Assembly (NCBI GenBank): GCA_038120515.1
Contig: JAYOLW010000011.1
Location: 1 to 52,078 of the forward strand
DNA: 52,078 nt
Reading direction: 5' to 3'
From: JADHOX01 sp038120515
GTDB lineage: Bacteria > Pseudomonadota > Alphaproteobacteria > Rickettsiales > JABIRX01
The notes under the pieces are model-generated. The model was given only the letters and a program-made list of their open reading frames with translations, was not told the DNA's origin and did not search any database. Below, one piece after another: positions 8,337 to 17,655 of the stretch (position 1 is the stretch's first letter; each line of letters opens with the position of its first letter). The position numbers were made by a program, and so were the translations under genes.

Positions 8337-8519
8337 TCAAGAATGTGAATTATCAGAACTATCTTTATAAATGTATTTAATGCCACAATAGGGGCAAACA
8401 ACCTCCTGACTTTGATCTAAATTTAAATAAATATTAGGATGATTTGAGAAGCTCACACTACCATTACAACTAACAATCTTGGAGCTAGAATGAATTAATG
8501 AAATTTTATTTTGAGACAT
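8337..8519 (-). CDS. CHCC zinc-finger protein (NDUFS6-like)
   Basis: A 60-residue protein from the ATG at 8519; a TTG two codons upstream is also possible. It contains C18-x8-H27-x14-C42-x2-C45 with the signature FSNHPNIYLN and VVCPYCGIKY, matching the zf-CHCC family whose mitochondrial relative NDUFS6 is a zinc-binding subunit of respiratory complex I. In alphaproteobacteria such small proteins occur as complex I accessory subunits. Here it stands between purF and sucC, away from nuo genes. The family call is fairly secure; the complex I role is inferred. Confidence 0.75.
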   Translation of the reverse strand: MSQNKISLIHSSSKIVSCNGSVSFSNHPNIYLNLDQSQEVVCPYCGIKYIYKDSSDNSHS

Positions 8520-8530
8520 AAACAAAAAAT

Positions 8531-9925
8531 TTACTGATTAATTGCAACCGGATATTCTCCAGTAAAGCATGCATCACAATATGTATTTCCACACGGAGAA
8601 TTTTTTTTATCACCTGATACAGATTTATACAATCCATCTATAGAAATGTAGCATAATGAATCAGCACCAATTATAGAGCACATTTCCTCAACATTATGTT
8701 GCGCTGCTAGCAAATGACTTTTATCGGGAGTATCAACCCCATAAAAACACGGATTAGAAGTCGGTGGTGAGGCTATACAAAGATGAACTTCTGATGCACC
8801 CGCAGCCCTAACAACTTCAACAATTTTTTTAGACGTAGTACCTCTAACCAAACTGTCATCAACCAAGACAACCCTTTTTCCTTTTATAGCTCCAGAATTA
8901 GCATTATGCTTTAATTTAACACCCAAATTTCTGACATGCTCTGATGGCTCAATAAAAGTTCTACCAACATAATGATTTCTTATTATCCCTAATTCAAAAG
9001 GAATGCCCGATTCTTCCGAGAACCCAATTGCCGAGGCCACACCTGAATCAGGAACAGGCACAACAATATCAGCCTCAATATTATGCTCTCTTGCAAGCAC
9101 TCTTCCAATTTCTTTTCTAACATTATATACATTTTTTCCGCCCACCAATGAATCTGGCCTTGAAAAATATATATATTCAAAAATGCATAACTTACTTTCC
9201 TTTTTTGCAAAAGGAAATAATGAACGTTTACCTGATTTATCAATTACAAGCATTTCTCCTGGCTGAATATCTCTTATATTATCAGCTCCAATAATATCAA
9301 AAGCACAGGTCTCTGATGCTAACACATACGAATCTTTAAACTTACCTAAACTAAGAGGCCTTATCCCGTGGGCATCTCTAACTGCAATAACTTTATCATT
9401 TAATAATATTAATATCGAGAAAGCTCCTTCAACCATATTTAAAGCTTCAGCAATTCTGTCAATAGGATCAACTTGCTGACTCTTAGCTATTAGATGAATT
9501 ATCACTTCAGAATCAATTGAAGTATTAAAAATTGAACCAGAATCAATCAGATCCTTTCTAAGCTTATCTGCATTTGTTAAATTACCATTATGAGCAAGAG
9601 CAAGCTTACCAAAACTAAAATCAGCTAAAAAAGGCTGAAAATCCCTTAAATTTTTTTCAGCAACTGTTGAATATCTAACATGACCAATAGCAGAATTTCC
9701 TGGCAAGTCCTTCAAAATACTAGGCTTATTAAAACTATCACCAACATGACCATTTTCATAATGAGTAAAAAACTTATTATTAAAAGTTGATACAACACCA
9801 GCGCCTTCCTGCCCTCTATGCTGTAATGCATGAAGCCCTAAAACTGTATAAAGTGAAGAATCTTCAATATCGAAAATACCAAAAACCCCACATTCTTCTT
9901 TTAAACCAGATAGATTGTAATTCAA
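8531..9925 (-). CDS. purF: Amidophosphoribosyltransferase PurF
   Basis: First committed enzyme of purine synthesis, converting PRPP and glutamine to phosphoribosylamine. The 464 residues have a short propeptide ending before the nucleophile C12 (EECGVFGIFD), a class II glutaminase domain (LHALQHRGQEGAG, GNLTNADKLR) and a phosphoribosyltransferase domain with the PRPP loop VVLVDDSLVRGTTSKK. The C-terminal CGNTYCDACFTGEYP resembles the Fe-S-binding cysteines of the Bacillus subtilis type. It follows cvpA by about 47 bases, the common cvpA-purF pair. Confidence 0.97.
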   Translation of the reverse strand: MNYNLSGLKEECGVFGIFDIEDSSLYTVLGLHALQHRGQEGAGVVSTFNNKFFTHYENGHVGDSFNKPSILKDLPGNSAIGHVRYSTVAEKNLRDFQPFLADFSFGKLALAHNGNLTNADKLRKDLIDSGSIFNTSIDSEVIIHLIAKSQQVDPIDRIAEALNMVEGAFSILILLNDKVIAVRDAHGIRPLSLGKFKDSYVLASETCAFDIIGADNIRDIQPGEMLVIDKSGKRSLFPFAKKESKLCIFEYIYFSRPDSLVGGKNVYNVRKEIGRVLAREHNIEADIVVPVPDSGVASAIGFSEESGIPFELGIIRNHYVGRTFIEPSEHVRNLGVKLKHNANSGAIKGKRVVLVDDSLVRGTTSKKIVEVVRAAGASEVHLCIASPPTSNPCFYGVDTPDKSHLLAAQHNVEEMCSIIGADSLCYISIDGLYKSVSGDKKNSPCGNTYCDACFTGEYPVAINQ

Positions 9926-9972
9926 AATAATTACCCAAAAAATTAAACAACGGTTATTTTATTGCATAAATG

Positions 9973-10794
9973 CTAATTTTTCAAGCCATCAATTAATTCT
10001 TTTAATTTATTTGTATCAACCTCTGATGCCTTTTCTATAGCGGCATCTTTAACCAACTCTTTTTCTTCATCATTAAAAGAATCATAGATTTTTTTAAAGA
10101 CATTCAATTTGTCAATAATACTACTACCACTATCACTATTATCTTCTGTTGATTTATTTATACCAGAAGAGCTACCATCATTAGAAGAATCATCATTTCC
10201 TATGAAAGAATCTACGAGTTCTTTGAAAGCACTTGAAGAATCAGTTTTCGAAGAATCTTTCGAGCCTTTATCTTTGCCCAACTTTTCTGAGAAGAACATC
10301 TGTATCACACCGGTTTCAAGCACAAGATCAGCCCCCTCATCTAATACACCTGAAAGCTCAGCATCAGCAACCCACTCAATTTGTTTACCAAAGATCATCT
10401 TAAAACCAACAGTTAGAAGAATATGAATTAAGATTATAACTAATAAATTCTTGGCTCCCGCAAGAACAACACCCAAAATCCTATCAAGAACAAATGGTAT
10501 AAAAGCTCTTATTGTTTCTTTAACTGGAAATAGCAACATTGATAAAACTACATTAACTACAAAGAAAATAGTTCCAGGAACAAGTGACAAGACAATTCCC
10601 GAAACAATTCCAGACTCACCTCCAAAAAACATATCTTTCAAAGTAACAACTGCATAAGCACTAACTATACTAGCACAAACAATTTTAATCAATGAACAAA
10701 CTTCACCACTAAAACCTCTTATAAAACCAAAACCAGTTGTAATAAGAAGAAACCCCAAAACAAAAAAATCGTAATTATTAAAATTTTCAAACAT
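9973..10794 (-). CDS. cvpA: CvpA family membrane protein with Ser/Asp-rich tail
   Basis: CvpA is an inner-membrane protein first named for colicin V production and often encoded before purF; its biochemical role is not settled. The 273 residues have four hydrophobic segments in the first 150 (for example FVLGFLLITTGFGFIRGFSG near residue 11), then a low-complexity Ser/Asp-rich stretch (about residues 170-225) and a charged C-terminal region with coiled-coil character. The N-terminal half is typical of the family; the tail is longer than in E. coli CvpA (162 residues). The upstream spacer holds a structured terminator-like element. Confidence 0.85.
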   Translation of the reverse strand: MFENFNNYDFFVLGFLLITTGFGFIRGFSGEVCSLIKIVCASIVSAYAVVTLKDMFFGGESGIVSGIVLSLVPGTIFFVVNVVLSMLLFPVKETIRAFIPFVLDRILGVVLAGAKNLLVIILIHILLTVGFKMIFGKQIEWVADAELSGVLDEGADLVLETGVIQMFFSEKLGKDKGSKDSSKTDSSSAFKELVDSFIGNDDSSNDGSSSGINKSTEDNSDSGSSIIDKLNVFKKIYDSFNDEEKELVKDAAIEKASEVDTNKLKELIDGLKN

Positions 10795-10865
10795 CGAATT
10801 AAGCTGAAATAATATTGGTTAAAATAACAAAAAAGTTTACTAACTGATAAAAATCAAGCTTTAAT

Positions 10866-10943
10866 AAAAAAAGCCCCCTTACTTGTTTAAAATTTATTTG
10901 TTTTTTCAAGTTTTTATTTTAAACTTCAGTACTCTTTAGGCTT
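10866..10943 (-). promoter_or_regulatory. Structured terminator-like leader or small RNA upstream of cvpA
   Basis: On the minus strand an outer stem AAGCCU/GGGGCUU (plus 10938-10943 and 10871-10877), a middle stem UACU/AGUA and an inner 9-bp stem GUUUAAAAU/AUUUUAAAC (plus 10916-10924 and 10885-10893) enclose one another, followed at once by seven Us. The U run can instead sit in the loop of GCUUU..AAAGC just downstream, excluding the outer stem. This is the geometry of an attenuator before cvpA-purF, or the end of a small RNA. I matched it to no known riboswitch. Confidence 0.35.
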
Positions 10944-10983
10944 ACTCTTCAGATTTGCAACAAATATTCATTTATTAAAAAAG

Positions 10984-11865
10984 ATGTTAAAAGGAATTTA
11001 TACAGCAATAATAACACCATTTAAAAATAACGAAATTGATATTGAATCATTTGAAAAACTTATAGAATACCAAATCAAAGGTGGAGTTGCCGGTATAGTT
11101 CCTTGCGGAACCACTGGAGAATCACCGACCCTAAGTCACGATGAACACAAATTTGTTATTAAAAAAGCGATTGAGATTGCCAAAGGTAGAATTAAAATTA
11201 TTGCTGGTACTGGCTCAAATTCCACTCAAGAATCCATTGAGCTTACCAAAGCTGCTGAGGAGCTTGGCGCGGATGCAGCTTTATTAGTTACCCCATATTA
11301 CAACAAGCCCACACAAGAAGGAATTTTTCAACATTATAAAAAAATTCATGATGAAACTAAAATATCAATAATTCTTTATAATATTCCTGGAAGATCTATA
11401 ATCGATATAAACAACGAAACGCTAGAAAGACTTTTTAAACTTGATCGAATTATTGGTATAAAAGATGCTACCGGCAATTTAAACCGACCTATAGAACTTA
11501 ACCATATCGTTAGTAAAGAAATAGCACATTTTTCAGGCGAAGATGATAACGCGTTAGATTTTTACAAAATTGGCGGTAATGGACTAATTTCAGTTACATC
11601 AAATATATTTCCAGAAATTGTCTCAAAAATTTATGAATTCTGGAGCAATGGTAATTTTGAAGAAGCTGCTAAACTTCAAAACAGATTAAAAAAAGTAAAC
11701 AAAGTTTTATTTTGTGAAACAAATCCCATTCCAATAAAGTTTGCCATGAGTGAATTTGGTTTTTGCTCAAATGAAATAAGATTACCCTTAACATTACCTG
11801 CAAAAGACTCTCAAACTGAAATTATCAAAGCAATTAAAGAAATATTCGACACAATAGATGGGTAA
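10984..11865 (+). CDS. dapA: 4-hydroxy-tetrahydrodipicolinate synthase DapA
   Basis: Condenses pyruvate and aspartate semialdehyde in the lysine/diaminopimelate pathway, feeding cell-wall precursors. The 293 residues are a (beta/alpha)8 barrel with the substrate loop CGTTGESPTL (T43, T44), Y132 in LYNIPGRS and the Schiff-base lysine K160 in IGIKDATGN. All catalytic residues are present. It begins about 190 bases from the divergent cvpA and overlaps the start of smpB by 8 bases, so smpB is probably coupled to it. Confidence 0.97.
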   Translation: MLKGIYTAIITPFKNNEIDIESFEKLIEYQIKGGVAGIVPCGTTGESPTLSHDEHKFVIKKAIEIAKGRIKIIAGTGSNSTQESIELTKAAEELGADAALLVTPYYNKPTQEGIFQHYKKIHDETKISIILYNIPGRSIIDINNETLERLFKLDRIIGIKDATGNLNRPIELNHIVSKEIAHFSGEDDNALDFYKIGGNGLISVTSNIFPEIVSKIYEFWSNGNFEEAAKLQNRLKKVNKVLFCETNPIPIKFAMSEFGFCSNEIRLPLTLPAKDSQTEIIKAIKEIFDTIDG

Positions 11866-12322
11866 AAAGCTTTTACTTACAAATTATGCTATAAATAAAA
11901 AAGCAAATTTTAACTTCAATATTAAAGACAAATTTGAGGCGGGAATTGTTTTATTAGGTTGCGAGGTCAAATCTATTAGGGCAGGACAATGCAATTTAAG
12001 TGATAGCTTTATTGTCGCCAAAGACAACCAGGTTTATTTAGAGAATTTTCATATTAGCCAATACAAAAACTCTAGAGACCAGTATTACAATCCAACAAAA
12101 AGCCGGAAATTATTATTAAAAAAAAACGAGTTAAATAAAATTTCAGGATATCTTCAAAGATCCGGGACCTCAGCAACAGCTTTAAAGATTTACAACAATT
12201 CTAGAAACTTCCTAAAATTAGAGATCGCATTAGTTACAGGAAAAAAACTACATGATAAACGTGAAACAATAAAAGCAAGAGAATGGGAAAGAGACAAGGC
12301 AAGAATCATGAAAGATCATTAA
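11858..12322 (+). CDS. smpB: tmRNA-binding protein SmpB
   Basis: Partner of tmRNA in trans-translation, rescuing stalled ribosomes. The 154 residues show the N-terminal NYAINKKANFNFNI, the conserved EAGIVLLGCEVKSIRAGQCN near residue 27, and the basic C-terminal tail (REWERDKARIMKDH) that mimics the missing tRNA half in the ribosome. The start ATG lies inside the dapA 3' end (8-base overlap). The tmRNA gene itself is not in this window. Confidence 0.96.
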   Translation: MGKKLLLTNYAINKKANFNFNIKDKFEAGIVLLGCEVKSIRAGQCNLSDSFIVAKDNQVYLENFHISQYKNSRDQYYNPTKSRKLLLKKNELNKISGYLQRSGTSATALKIYNNSRNFLKLEIALVTGKKLHDKRETIKAREWERDKARIMKDH

Positions 12323-12324
12323 CA

Positions 12325-15042
12325 ATGATTTTTAAAAACTTTTCAAAGAAAATCTTAAAAGTCACTGTTAGTTTTTTAATAATACTAACAACCATTTTTG
12401 CTTTATTCGCCGCATATATTGCATCACTTATAATTGCGAAACCAAGAGAAATTCAATTTCTTGGCAGCTTTATTGAATCATCAATTAAATCTTATAATGA
12501 AAATATAAACTTTGAAATTGGCAACGCTATTATTTCATGGGATAATAAAGACTTTACTTTTAAGATTAATTTAAAAAATGTAACTTTCGAGATCAAAAAC
12601 GAAATTTCTATTTTAGCCCCTAATATCATTATCGACATATCTAGAAGAAGCTTACTTTTTGGAAATGTTGATATCGACAACTTAATTCTAACAGGCGCAA
12701 AGATAGAAATAGAAAAATTAAAAAATTCAGGAAAATTTAATTTAGAAAAACTATCGCAACTAAAGCTAAAACTTCCAATTAATTTTAAAAATTTAGAAAT
12801 CTACAGTGCAGAATTTTTAATAAAAAACTCAATAACTAAAATAAAGTCCCTAATATTTGAAACACAAAATACAAAAAATTTGTTTTCTCTAATAATTAAC
12901 CATGACCAAGAAATGGTAACAAGTAACGCTGAATGCAAACTATCGTTAAAAAACGAAGTAGAATCCTGTATCGGAGAAGTTTTAAATATTAATAACCATT
13001 TTATCAACTCGATTTTCAACCAACAAAATCTAATAAACTCCAAATTCTCATTAAACACAAATTTCGATTTAGATTTTATTCAAGAAACTATTTCATTTGA
13101 ACTAATATCAGAGAATGGAAATCTAGGTACCCAAAAAGAATCAAAACTATTTTGGGACGAACTATATATCAAAGGCTTATTCGATTTTAAGCAGAAAACA
13201 ATTAACCTTCAAGATGTCAAAATTACAAACCAAGAAAACAAGCTATCAGGCTCTATTAATCTAAATATTCTAGAAGAGTATTTACTCTTAAATATAAATT
13301 CATTTCAAGGAAACAATATATTCTTATTTAATGTATGGCCAAACCAAGTTACACCAAAACTTTTAGGATGGCTAAATAAAAACATTAAGTCACTTAAAAT
13401 TGATAACTCAAATTTAAATCTAGGCCTGAATTTAAAAACAAAACAAATTAATGATTTTTATATGAAGCTTGAATTTAGCGAGGCAAATATAAAATTTGCA
13501 CCAATGCTAAGCCCATTAACCAATGGAAGTGGAGAGGTAATGATAAAGAATAATATATTAAGTATTAATGCTGAAAAAGGTAATCTAGAAAAAGTTAATT
13601 TAATTAAAGCTAATGCTACAATTGAAAATATATTTGAGAAAAAAACTCACAATCTGATAGCCAATATCGAAACGTTATCAGACGCATCAGAAATCACAAA
13701 ATATATTGCCAACAATAATTTAAATAAATTTAATTTTTCCGGAGAAGTATTAAGTAAAATACAGCTTAATATCCCTATCAAAAAAGGCACTAGTTTTGAC
13801 TCTATAATTTTTTCCTCAACATCTGAAGTTAAAAATTTAAATTTTAAATATTTTTTAAAAAACTCTGACGTTTTTATTAGTTTATCCAAATCATCAAATG
13901 ATAACTTTATAATAAACTCTCAAATTGACTGCAAAACATGCAATCTTGATATACCAGCATTAGAATATTCTAAAGAAATTGCCCAACAAGAGAAATTTAA
14001 ATTTGAAATAGATGCAAATCCTAATGATTTTAGGATAATCAATATTAATAACAGTAATAACAAAAAATTAAGAATTAGTGGGAATATTTATTTTAACGAA
14101 TTTAAACAATTTGATCATCTAACATTTAACAATGTCAATATTGCTAACTCAAATTTTGACCTCAAAATCTCCCAAAGAATCGACTCCCAAACAATTGATA
14201 TTTCAGCAAAAGCCCTTGATATAGATCTAAAAAAAACCTTTCTGACAATTAGCAACAAGACTTCATCCCCCCCTACTCAAATTAATATCGATGCAAAAGA
14301 AATTTTAGTTAATGGCAATAAATTTGCACAAGATTTTAATATAAAAAGCTTTTTCAGAAATGAAGAATTACTTAGACTTGTAACTTTATCATTAATATCT
14401 GATAAAAAAACACAGCCTTATATTAGGGCAAAACAAAAAAATAGTTTTTTTAATCAAAAAAATTACCTTGATATAGAAATTTCTGACATAGGCACTTTGC
14501 TCAAAAATCTTAACATCCCAAATTCCATTCAGAATGGTTCATCAATTATAAATTTAACTGAGTTTGATGGCAAAACTAAAGGCGAAATTTACATTAATAA
14601 TCTTGAAGTAAGAACAAATAAGACATTAGCTAAAATTAATGAAATAATATCATTAGGTATTGTTAATTCAGATTTTATTTTCTTTGAAAAGTCCAACGGT
14701 AGTTTTGAAGTATCTGGAAAAACTTTTCAGTTGCAAAACTTCAGAAGTATTGGATCCAATATAGGTTACACATCAAATGGATATCTTGATTTTGATTCAA
14801 ATCTTTACAAATTTGAAGGAGTTGTTGTTCCAGCTTCTGGCCTAAACTCTTTATTAGGGATTAAGAATATACCAGTAATTGGCAAAATTGTGACAGGAGG
14901 TAAAGATGAGGGTATTATATCAGCTACATACAAAGCTTCAGGAAGTTTTGATGGAAATCACAAATTTAAAATTAATCCATTATCAACCCTAACACCTGGT
15001 GTGTTAAGAAAAATATTTCAATTACCATTAAAAGAAAATTAA
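12325..15042 (+). CDS. Large AsmA/YhdP-like envelope protein (DUF3971/AsmA-like)
   Basis: A 905-residue protein with one N-terminal membrane helix (hydrophobic residues about 12-38, TVSFLIILTTIFALFAAYIA) and a long beta-rich, repetitive body. The layout and C-terminal region (FQLQNFRSIGSNIGYTSNGY, then GLNSLLGIKNIPVIGKI) resemble DUF3971/AsmA-like proteins such as YhdP, which are thought to bridge phospholipids from the inner to the outer membrane. I chose the ATG at 12325, two bases after the smpB stop; an in-frame upstream ATG at 12283 lies inside smpB. It is the most A-rich and probably fastest-evolving gene here. Confidence 0.75.
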   Translation: MIFKNFSKKILKVTVSFLIILTTIFALFAAYIASLIIAKPREIQFLGSFIESSIKSYNENINFEIGNAIISWDNKDFTFKINLKNVTFEIKNEISILAPNIIIDISRRSLLFGNVDIDNLILTGAKIEIEKLKNSGKFNLEKLSQLKLKLPINFKNLEIYSAEFLIKNSITKIKSLIFETQNTKNLFSLIINHDQEMVTSNAECKLSLKNEVESCIGEVLNINNHFINSIFNQQNLINSKFSLNTNFDLDFIQETISFELISENGNLGTQKESKLFWDELYIKGLFDFKQKTINLQDVKITNQENKLSGSINLNILEEYLLLNINSFQGNNIFLFNVWPNQVTPKLLGWLNKNIKSLKIDNSNLNLGLNLKTKQINDFYMKLEFSEANIKFAPMLSPLTNGSGEVMIKNNILSINAEKGNLEKVNLIKANATIENIFEKKTHNLIANIETLSDASEITKYIANNNLNKFNFSGEVLSKIQLNIPIKKGTSFDSIIFSSTSEVKNLNFKYFLKNSDVFISLSKSSNDNFIINSQIDCKTCNLDIPALEYSKEIAQQEKFKFEIDANPNDFRIININNSNNKKLRISGNIYFNEFKQFDHLTFNNVNIANSNFDLKISQRIDSQTIDISAKALDIDLKKTFLTISNKTSSPPTQINIDAKEILVNGNKFAQDFNIKSFFRNEELLRLVTLSLISDKKTQPYIRAKQKNSFFNQKNYLDIEISDIGTLLKNLNIPNSIQNGSSIINLTEFDGKTKGEIYINNLEVRTNKTLAKINEIISLGIVNSDFIFFEKSNGSFEVSGKTFQLQNFRSIGSNIGYTSNGYLDFDSNLYKFEGVVVPASGLNSLLGIKNIPVIGKIVTGGKDEGIISATYKASGSFDGNHKFKINPLSTLTPGVLRKIFQLPLKEN

Positions 15043-15123
15043 ATTTTTTTCATCTACTAAATCTTCAATTTGTAAATTAAAAAAATTTTATATATATGAA
15101 TGATTTAATATTTTGAATTAGTT

Positions 15124-16083
15124 ATGATTATTTTATCTCAAATAGTTATTGGATTTCTTCTTTTATTTCTAGGTGGTGAATCCGTAGTTAGATCTGCTGT
15201 AAAGATTTCACAAAGATTTAATGTTTCAAAATCACTACTTGGCCTTACTGTTGTTGCCTATGCTACCTCAGCTCCAGAAATGTTTATAAGTATTCTTTCT
15301 GTTTTTGATGGACATCATCAAATCGCCCTTGGAAACGTAATTGGAAGTAACATAGCAAATACTTTTCTAATTTTTGGATTATGCGCAATCTTGTTCCCAA
15401 TAAGTATTACAAAAAAAGCAGTAAATTTTGATATGAGGTTTTTAATTCTTGCAAATGTTGCATTAATTATTTTTGGTTCCTTAGGATTAATATCTAGACT
15501 AGAAGGTTTTATTCTTTTCTTATTATTAATTATCTACACCTATGTAACTTTTAAATTATCCTTTAAAGCGAAATCTATAAGGTCAGACTTTGCAGCAGAT
15601 ATTGAAAATTCTTTAAAATTTAAAATAGGCACTATAACAAGTTTTGCTTTACTAATTATAGGTATTGTTTTTTTAATCATTGGTTCAAAATCTCTTATTA
15701 TGGGATGTGTTCAGCTTGCATTAAATTTCAATATTCCTCAATCTGTAATTGCTGTAACCATTGTCGCCATAGGAGGCTCAGCCCCAGAAATTTCAACGAC
15801 TTTGATAGCTGCATACAGGCAACATTCTGATCTAGCTGTAAGTAATTTAGTTGGCAGTAATATTTTTAATATACTGGGTGTTATTGGCGTAACTTCAATG
15901 TTAAAACCAATATCTACTTTAGCAACTACATTAGCAATTTTTGATATTTGGTACATGTTATTTTCTGCAATTATATTATTTGCAATCGGATATTTCTTCA
16001 AAAAAATATCAAGAGTTACTGGAACAATCTTCTTAATATTATATTTGTTATATTTAGCCTGGGAACTATCACTTATTATATAA
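15124..16083 (+). CDS. Sodium/calcium exchanger (CaCA) family protein
   Basis: A 319-residue inner-membrane protein with about ten helices in two inverted halves. The two alpha repeats are visible: VVAYATSAPEMFISILS with GNVIGSNIANTF in the first half (from about residue 42), and IVAIGGSAPEISTTLIA with SNLVGSNIFNIL in the second (from about residue 215). The acidic residues of the two SAPE motifs are the cation ligands in this family (YrbG-like). Substrate (Na+/Ca2+ or K+-dependent) cannot be read from sequence. secF starts 1 base after its stop. Confidence 0.88.
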   Translation: MIILSQIVIGFLLLFLGGESVVRSAVKISQRFNVSKSLLGLTVVAYATSAPEMFISILSVFDGHHQIALGNVIGSNIANTFLIFGLCAILFPISITKKAVNFDMRFLILANVALIIFGSLGLISRLEGFILFLLLIIYTYVTFKLSFKAKSIRSDFAADIENSLKFKIGTITSFALLIIGIVFLIIGSKSLIMGCVQLALNFNIPQSVIAVTIVAIGGSAPEISTTLIAAYRQHSDLAVSNLVGSNIFNILGVIGVTSMLKPISTLATTLAIFDIWYMLFSAIILFAIGYFFKKISRVTGTIFLILYLLYLAWELSLII

Positions 16084-16084
16084 A

Positions 16085-16993
16085 ATGCTCTATTCACTAA
16101 CAAATAAACAAACTGATATAAATTTTGTGGGCTTATTCACTAAGACCAAACTTTTGTCATTCCTTATGTTTGTTGCTACTTTTGTAGCATTATTTCAACT
16201 CGGATTAAACAAAGGAATTGATTTTTCTGGCGGTGTTTTGATGGAAATAAGATTTGAACAAAAAGTCAGTCTAAATGACATAAGAAAAGCATTTGAACAA
16301 AATAACATCAAAGATGTATCAATTCAGAACTTTGGTAGTGAAAAAGATATTATTCTCAGAATCAAAGATTTTAGTGAAAACAAACTTTCCAGTAATTTAC
16401 TTGAAACAATAAAATCTATCATCAATATTTACGACCCTAATTACATCATAAGAAGATCAGAATTTGTTGGTCCTGTCATTAGCTCAGAATTATTACATCA
16501 AGGAGTTATTGCTCTTTTGGTGGCTTTTTTATCAATTCTTATATATATTTCTTTGCGCTTTAACTTTTCTTTTGGCATGGGTGCAATTTTAGCTTTAATT
16601 CATGACATTATTTTAACCTTTGGTTTTTACAGTATCTTTCAAATCGAATTTAACTTAACCTCAATTGCAGCTTTATTAACTATTATTGGATATTCAATTA
16701 ATGATTCAGTTGTGATATATGACCGGATTAGAGAGAATATGCGACGTTATAAATCTAAATCTATTTCAGAGATTTTAAACAAAAGTATAAATGAAAATAT
16801 TGTTAGAACTATATTAACATCTCTAACAACTTTACTTGCAATTATTTCTCTTGCTATACTTGGTGGAAGTGTCCTTAAAAGTTTTAGTCTTGGTGTTCTT
16901 TTTGGAGTTATTATTGGTACTTATTCTTCTATTTTTATAGCGGCACCAATACTACAAAACTCAAAACAAACTTTTAATAATCAAAACGCATGA
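16085..16993 (+). CDS. secF: Protein translocase subunit SecF
   Basis: RND-fold accessory subunit that, with SecD, uses proton motive force to help proteins leave the SecYEG channel. The 302 residues have a first helix, the SecF signature GIDFSGGVLMEIRF near residue 42, the periplasmic P4 region, and helices 2-6 with LTIIGYSINDSVVIYDRIRE near residue 195. SecD normally sits directly upstream; here a CaCA exchanger does, so secD is encoded elsewhere. It overlaps arsC by 4 bases (ATGA). Confidence 0.95.
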   Translation: MLYSLTNKQTDINFVGLFTKTKLLSFLMFVATFVALFQLGLNKGIDFSGGVLMEIRFEQKVSLNDIRKAFEQNNIKDVSIQNFGSEKDIILRIKDFSENKLSSNLLETIKSIINIYDPNYIIRRSEFVGPVISSELLHQGVIALLVAFLSILIYISLRFNFSFGMGAILALIHDIILTFGFYSIFQIEFNLTSIAALLTIIGYSINDSVVIYDRIRENMRRYKSKSISEILNKSINENIVRTILTSLTTLLAIISLAILGGSVLKSFSLGVLFGVIIGTYSSIFIAAPILQNSKQTFNNQNA

Positions 16994-17355
16994 GGCTTGA
17001 AAAAGTAACTATATATCATAATCCACGTTGCTCAAAATCTAGGCAAGCAGTTGAATTATTAAAAAAACAAAATCTTGAATTAGATATTGTAGAATATCTC
17101 AAAACCATTCCAACTCAAGACACTATTCTTAAGATTATAAAATCTTTAGATACGCCTATAGAAGAAATAATTAGACAAAATGAAGAAGATTTTAAAAATT
17201 TAAAACTAGAAATTAAAGATCTTAGCAAATCTGAATTAGCGACAATAATTGCTAATAACATAAAAATTCTTCAACGCCCAATTGTTATCATGAATGATAA
17301 AGCTATTATTGCTAGACCAATAGAAAACTTAACTAGATTATTGCAAAATGACTGA
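16990..17355 (+). CDS. arsC: Arsenate reductase-like (ArsC/Spx superfamily) protein
   Basis: A glutaredoxin-coupled ArsC-type thioredoxin-fold protein of 121 residues. It has the active-site loop YHNPRCSKSRQAVELL with the nucleophilic cysteine near residue 14, and the downstream arginine in LQRPIVIMNDKAIIARP. ArsC reduces arsenate to arsenite using glutathione and glutaredoxin. No arsB or arsR is nearby, and it sits in a housekeeping operon between secF and gatC, so an arsenic role is uncertain; some family members (YffB-like) have unknown substrates. It overlaps both neighbours, which suggests translational coupling. Confidence 0.85.
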   Translation: MRLEKVTIYHNPRCSKSRQAVELLKKQNLELDIVEYLKTIPTQDTILKIIKSLDTPIEEIIRQNEEDFKNLKLEIKDLSKSELATIIANNIKILQRPIVIMNDKAIIARPIENLTRLLQND

Positions 17356-17641
17356 AATTACAAAAGTAGAAATTCAAAAAATTGCCAAATTATCACGAAT
17401 TAAATTTGAAGACAACGAACTCGATTTCTTTTCTAAAGAAGTTGAAAGAATTATCACTTGGGTTGAAAAACTTGACGAAGTAAACACTGAAAATATAAGC
17501 CCTTTGTTTTCAGCATCCGAGAAATTAACTATGTTTAATGACGAAATAAAGTTTCAAGATCTTAGTGATGAAGTTTTATCAAACTCTCCAAAAAGACAAT
17601 TTGATTTTTTTGCAGTTCCAAAAATGGTTGATGGTCAATAA
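17348..17641 (+). CDS. gatC: Asp/Glu-tRNA amidotransferase subunit GatC
   Basis: Small scaffold subunit of GatCAB, which amidates misacylated Glu-tRNA(Gln) and/or Asp-tRNA(Asn). The 97 residues start MTEITKVEIQKIAKLSRIKF and include the conserved IITWVEKLDEVNTENISPL near residue 37 that wraps around GatA. It overlaps arsC by 8 bases and precedes gatA by 14 bases, in the common gatC-gatA-gatB order. Confidence 0.94.
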   Translation: MTEITKVEIQKIAKLSRIKFEDNELDFFSKEVERIITWVEKLDEVNTENISPLFSASEKLTMFNDEIKFQDLSDEVLSNSPKRQFDFFAVPKMVDGQ

Positions 17642-17655
17642 TTTAAATTTATATC

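Noticed and set aside
10109..10657. Open frames on the plus strand opposite cvpA
   Set aside because: Two overlapping frames antisense to a clear CvpA protein; Ser/Leu-rich composition comes from the complementary codons.
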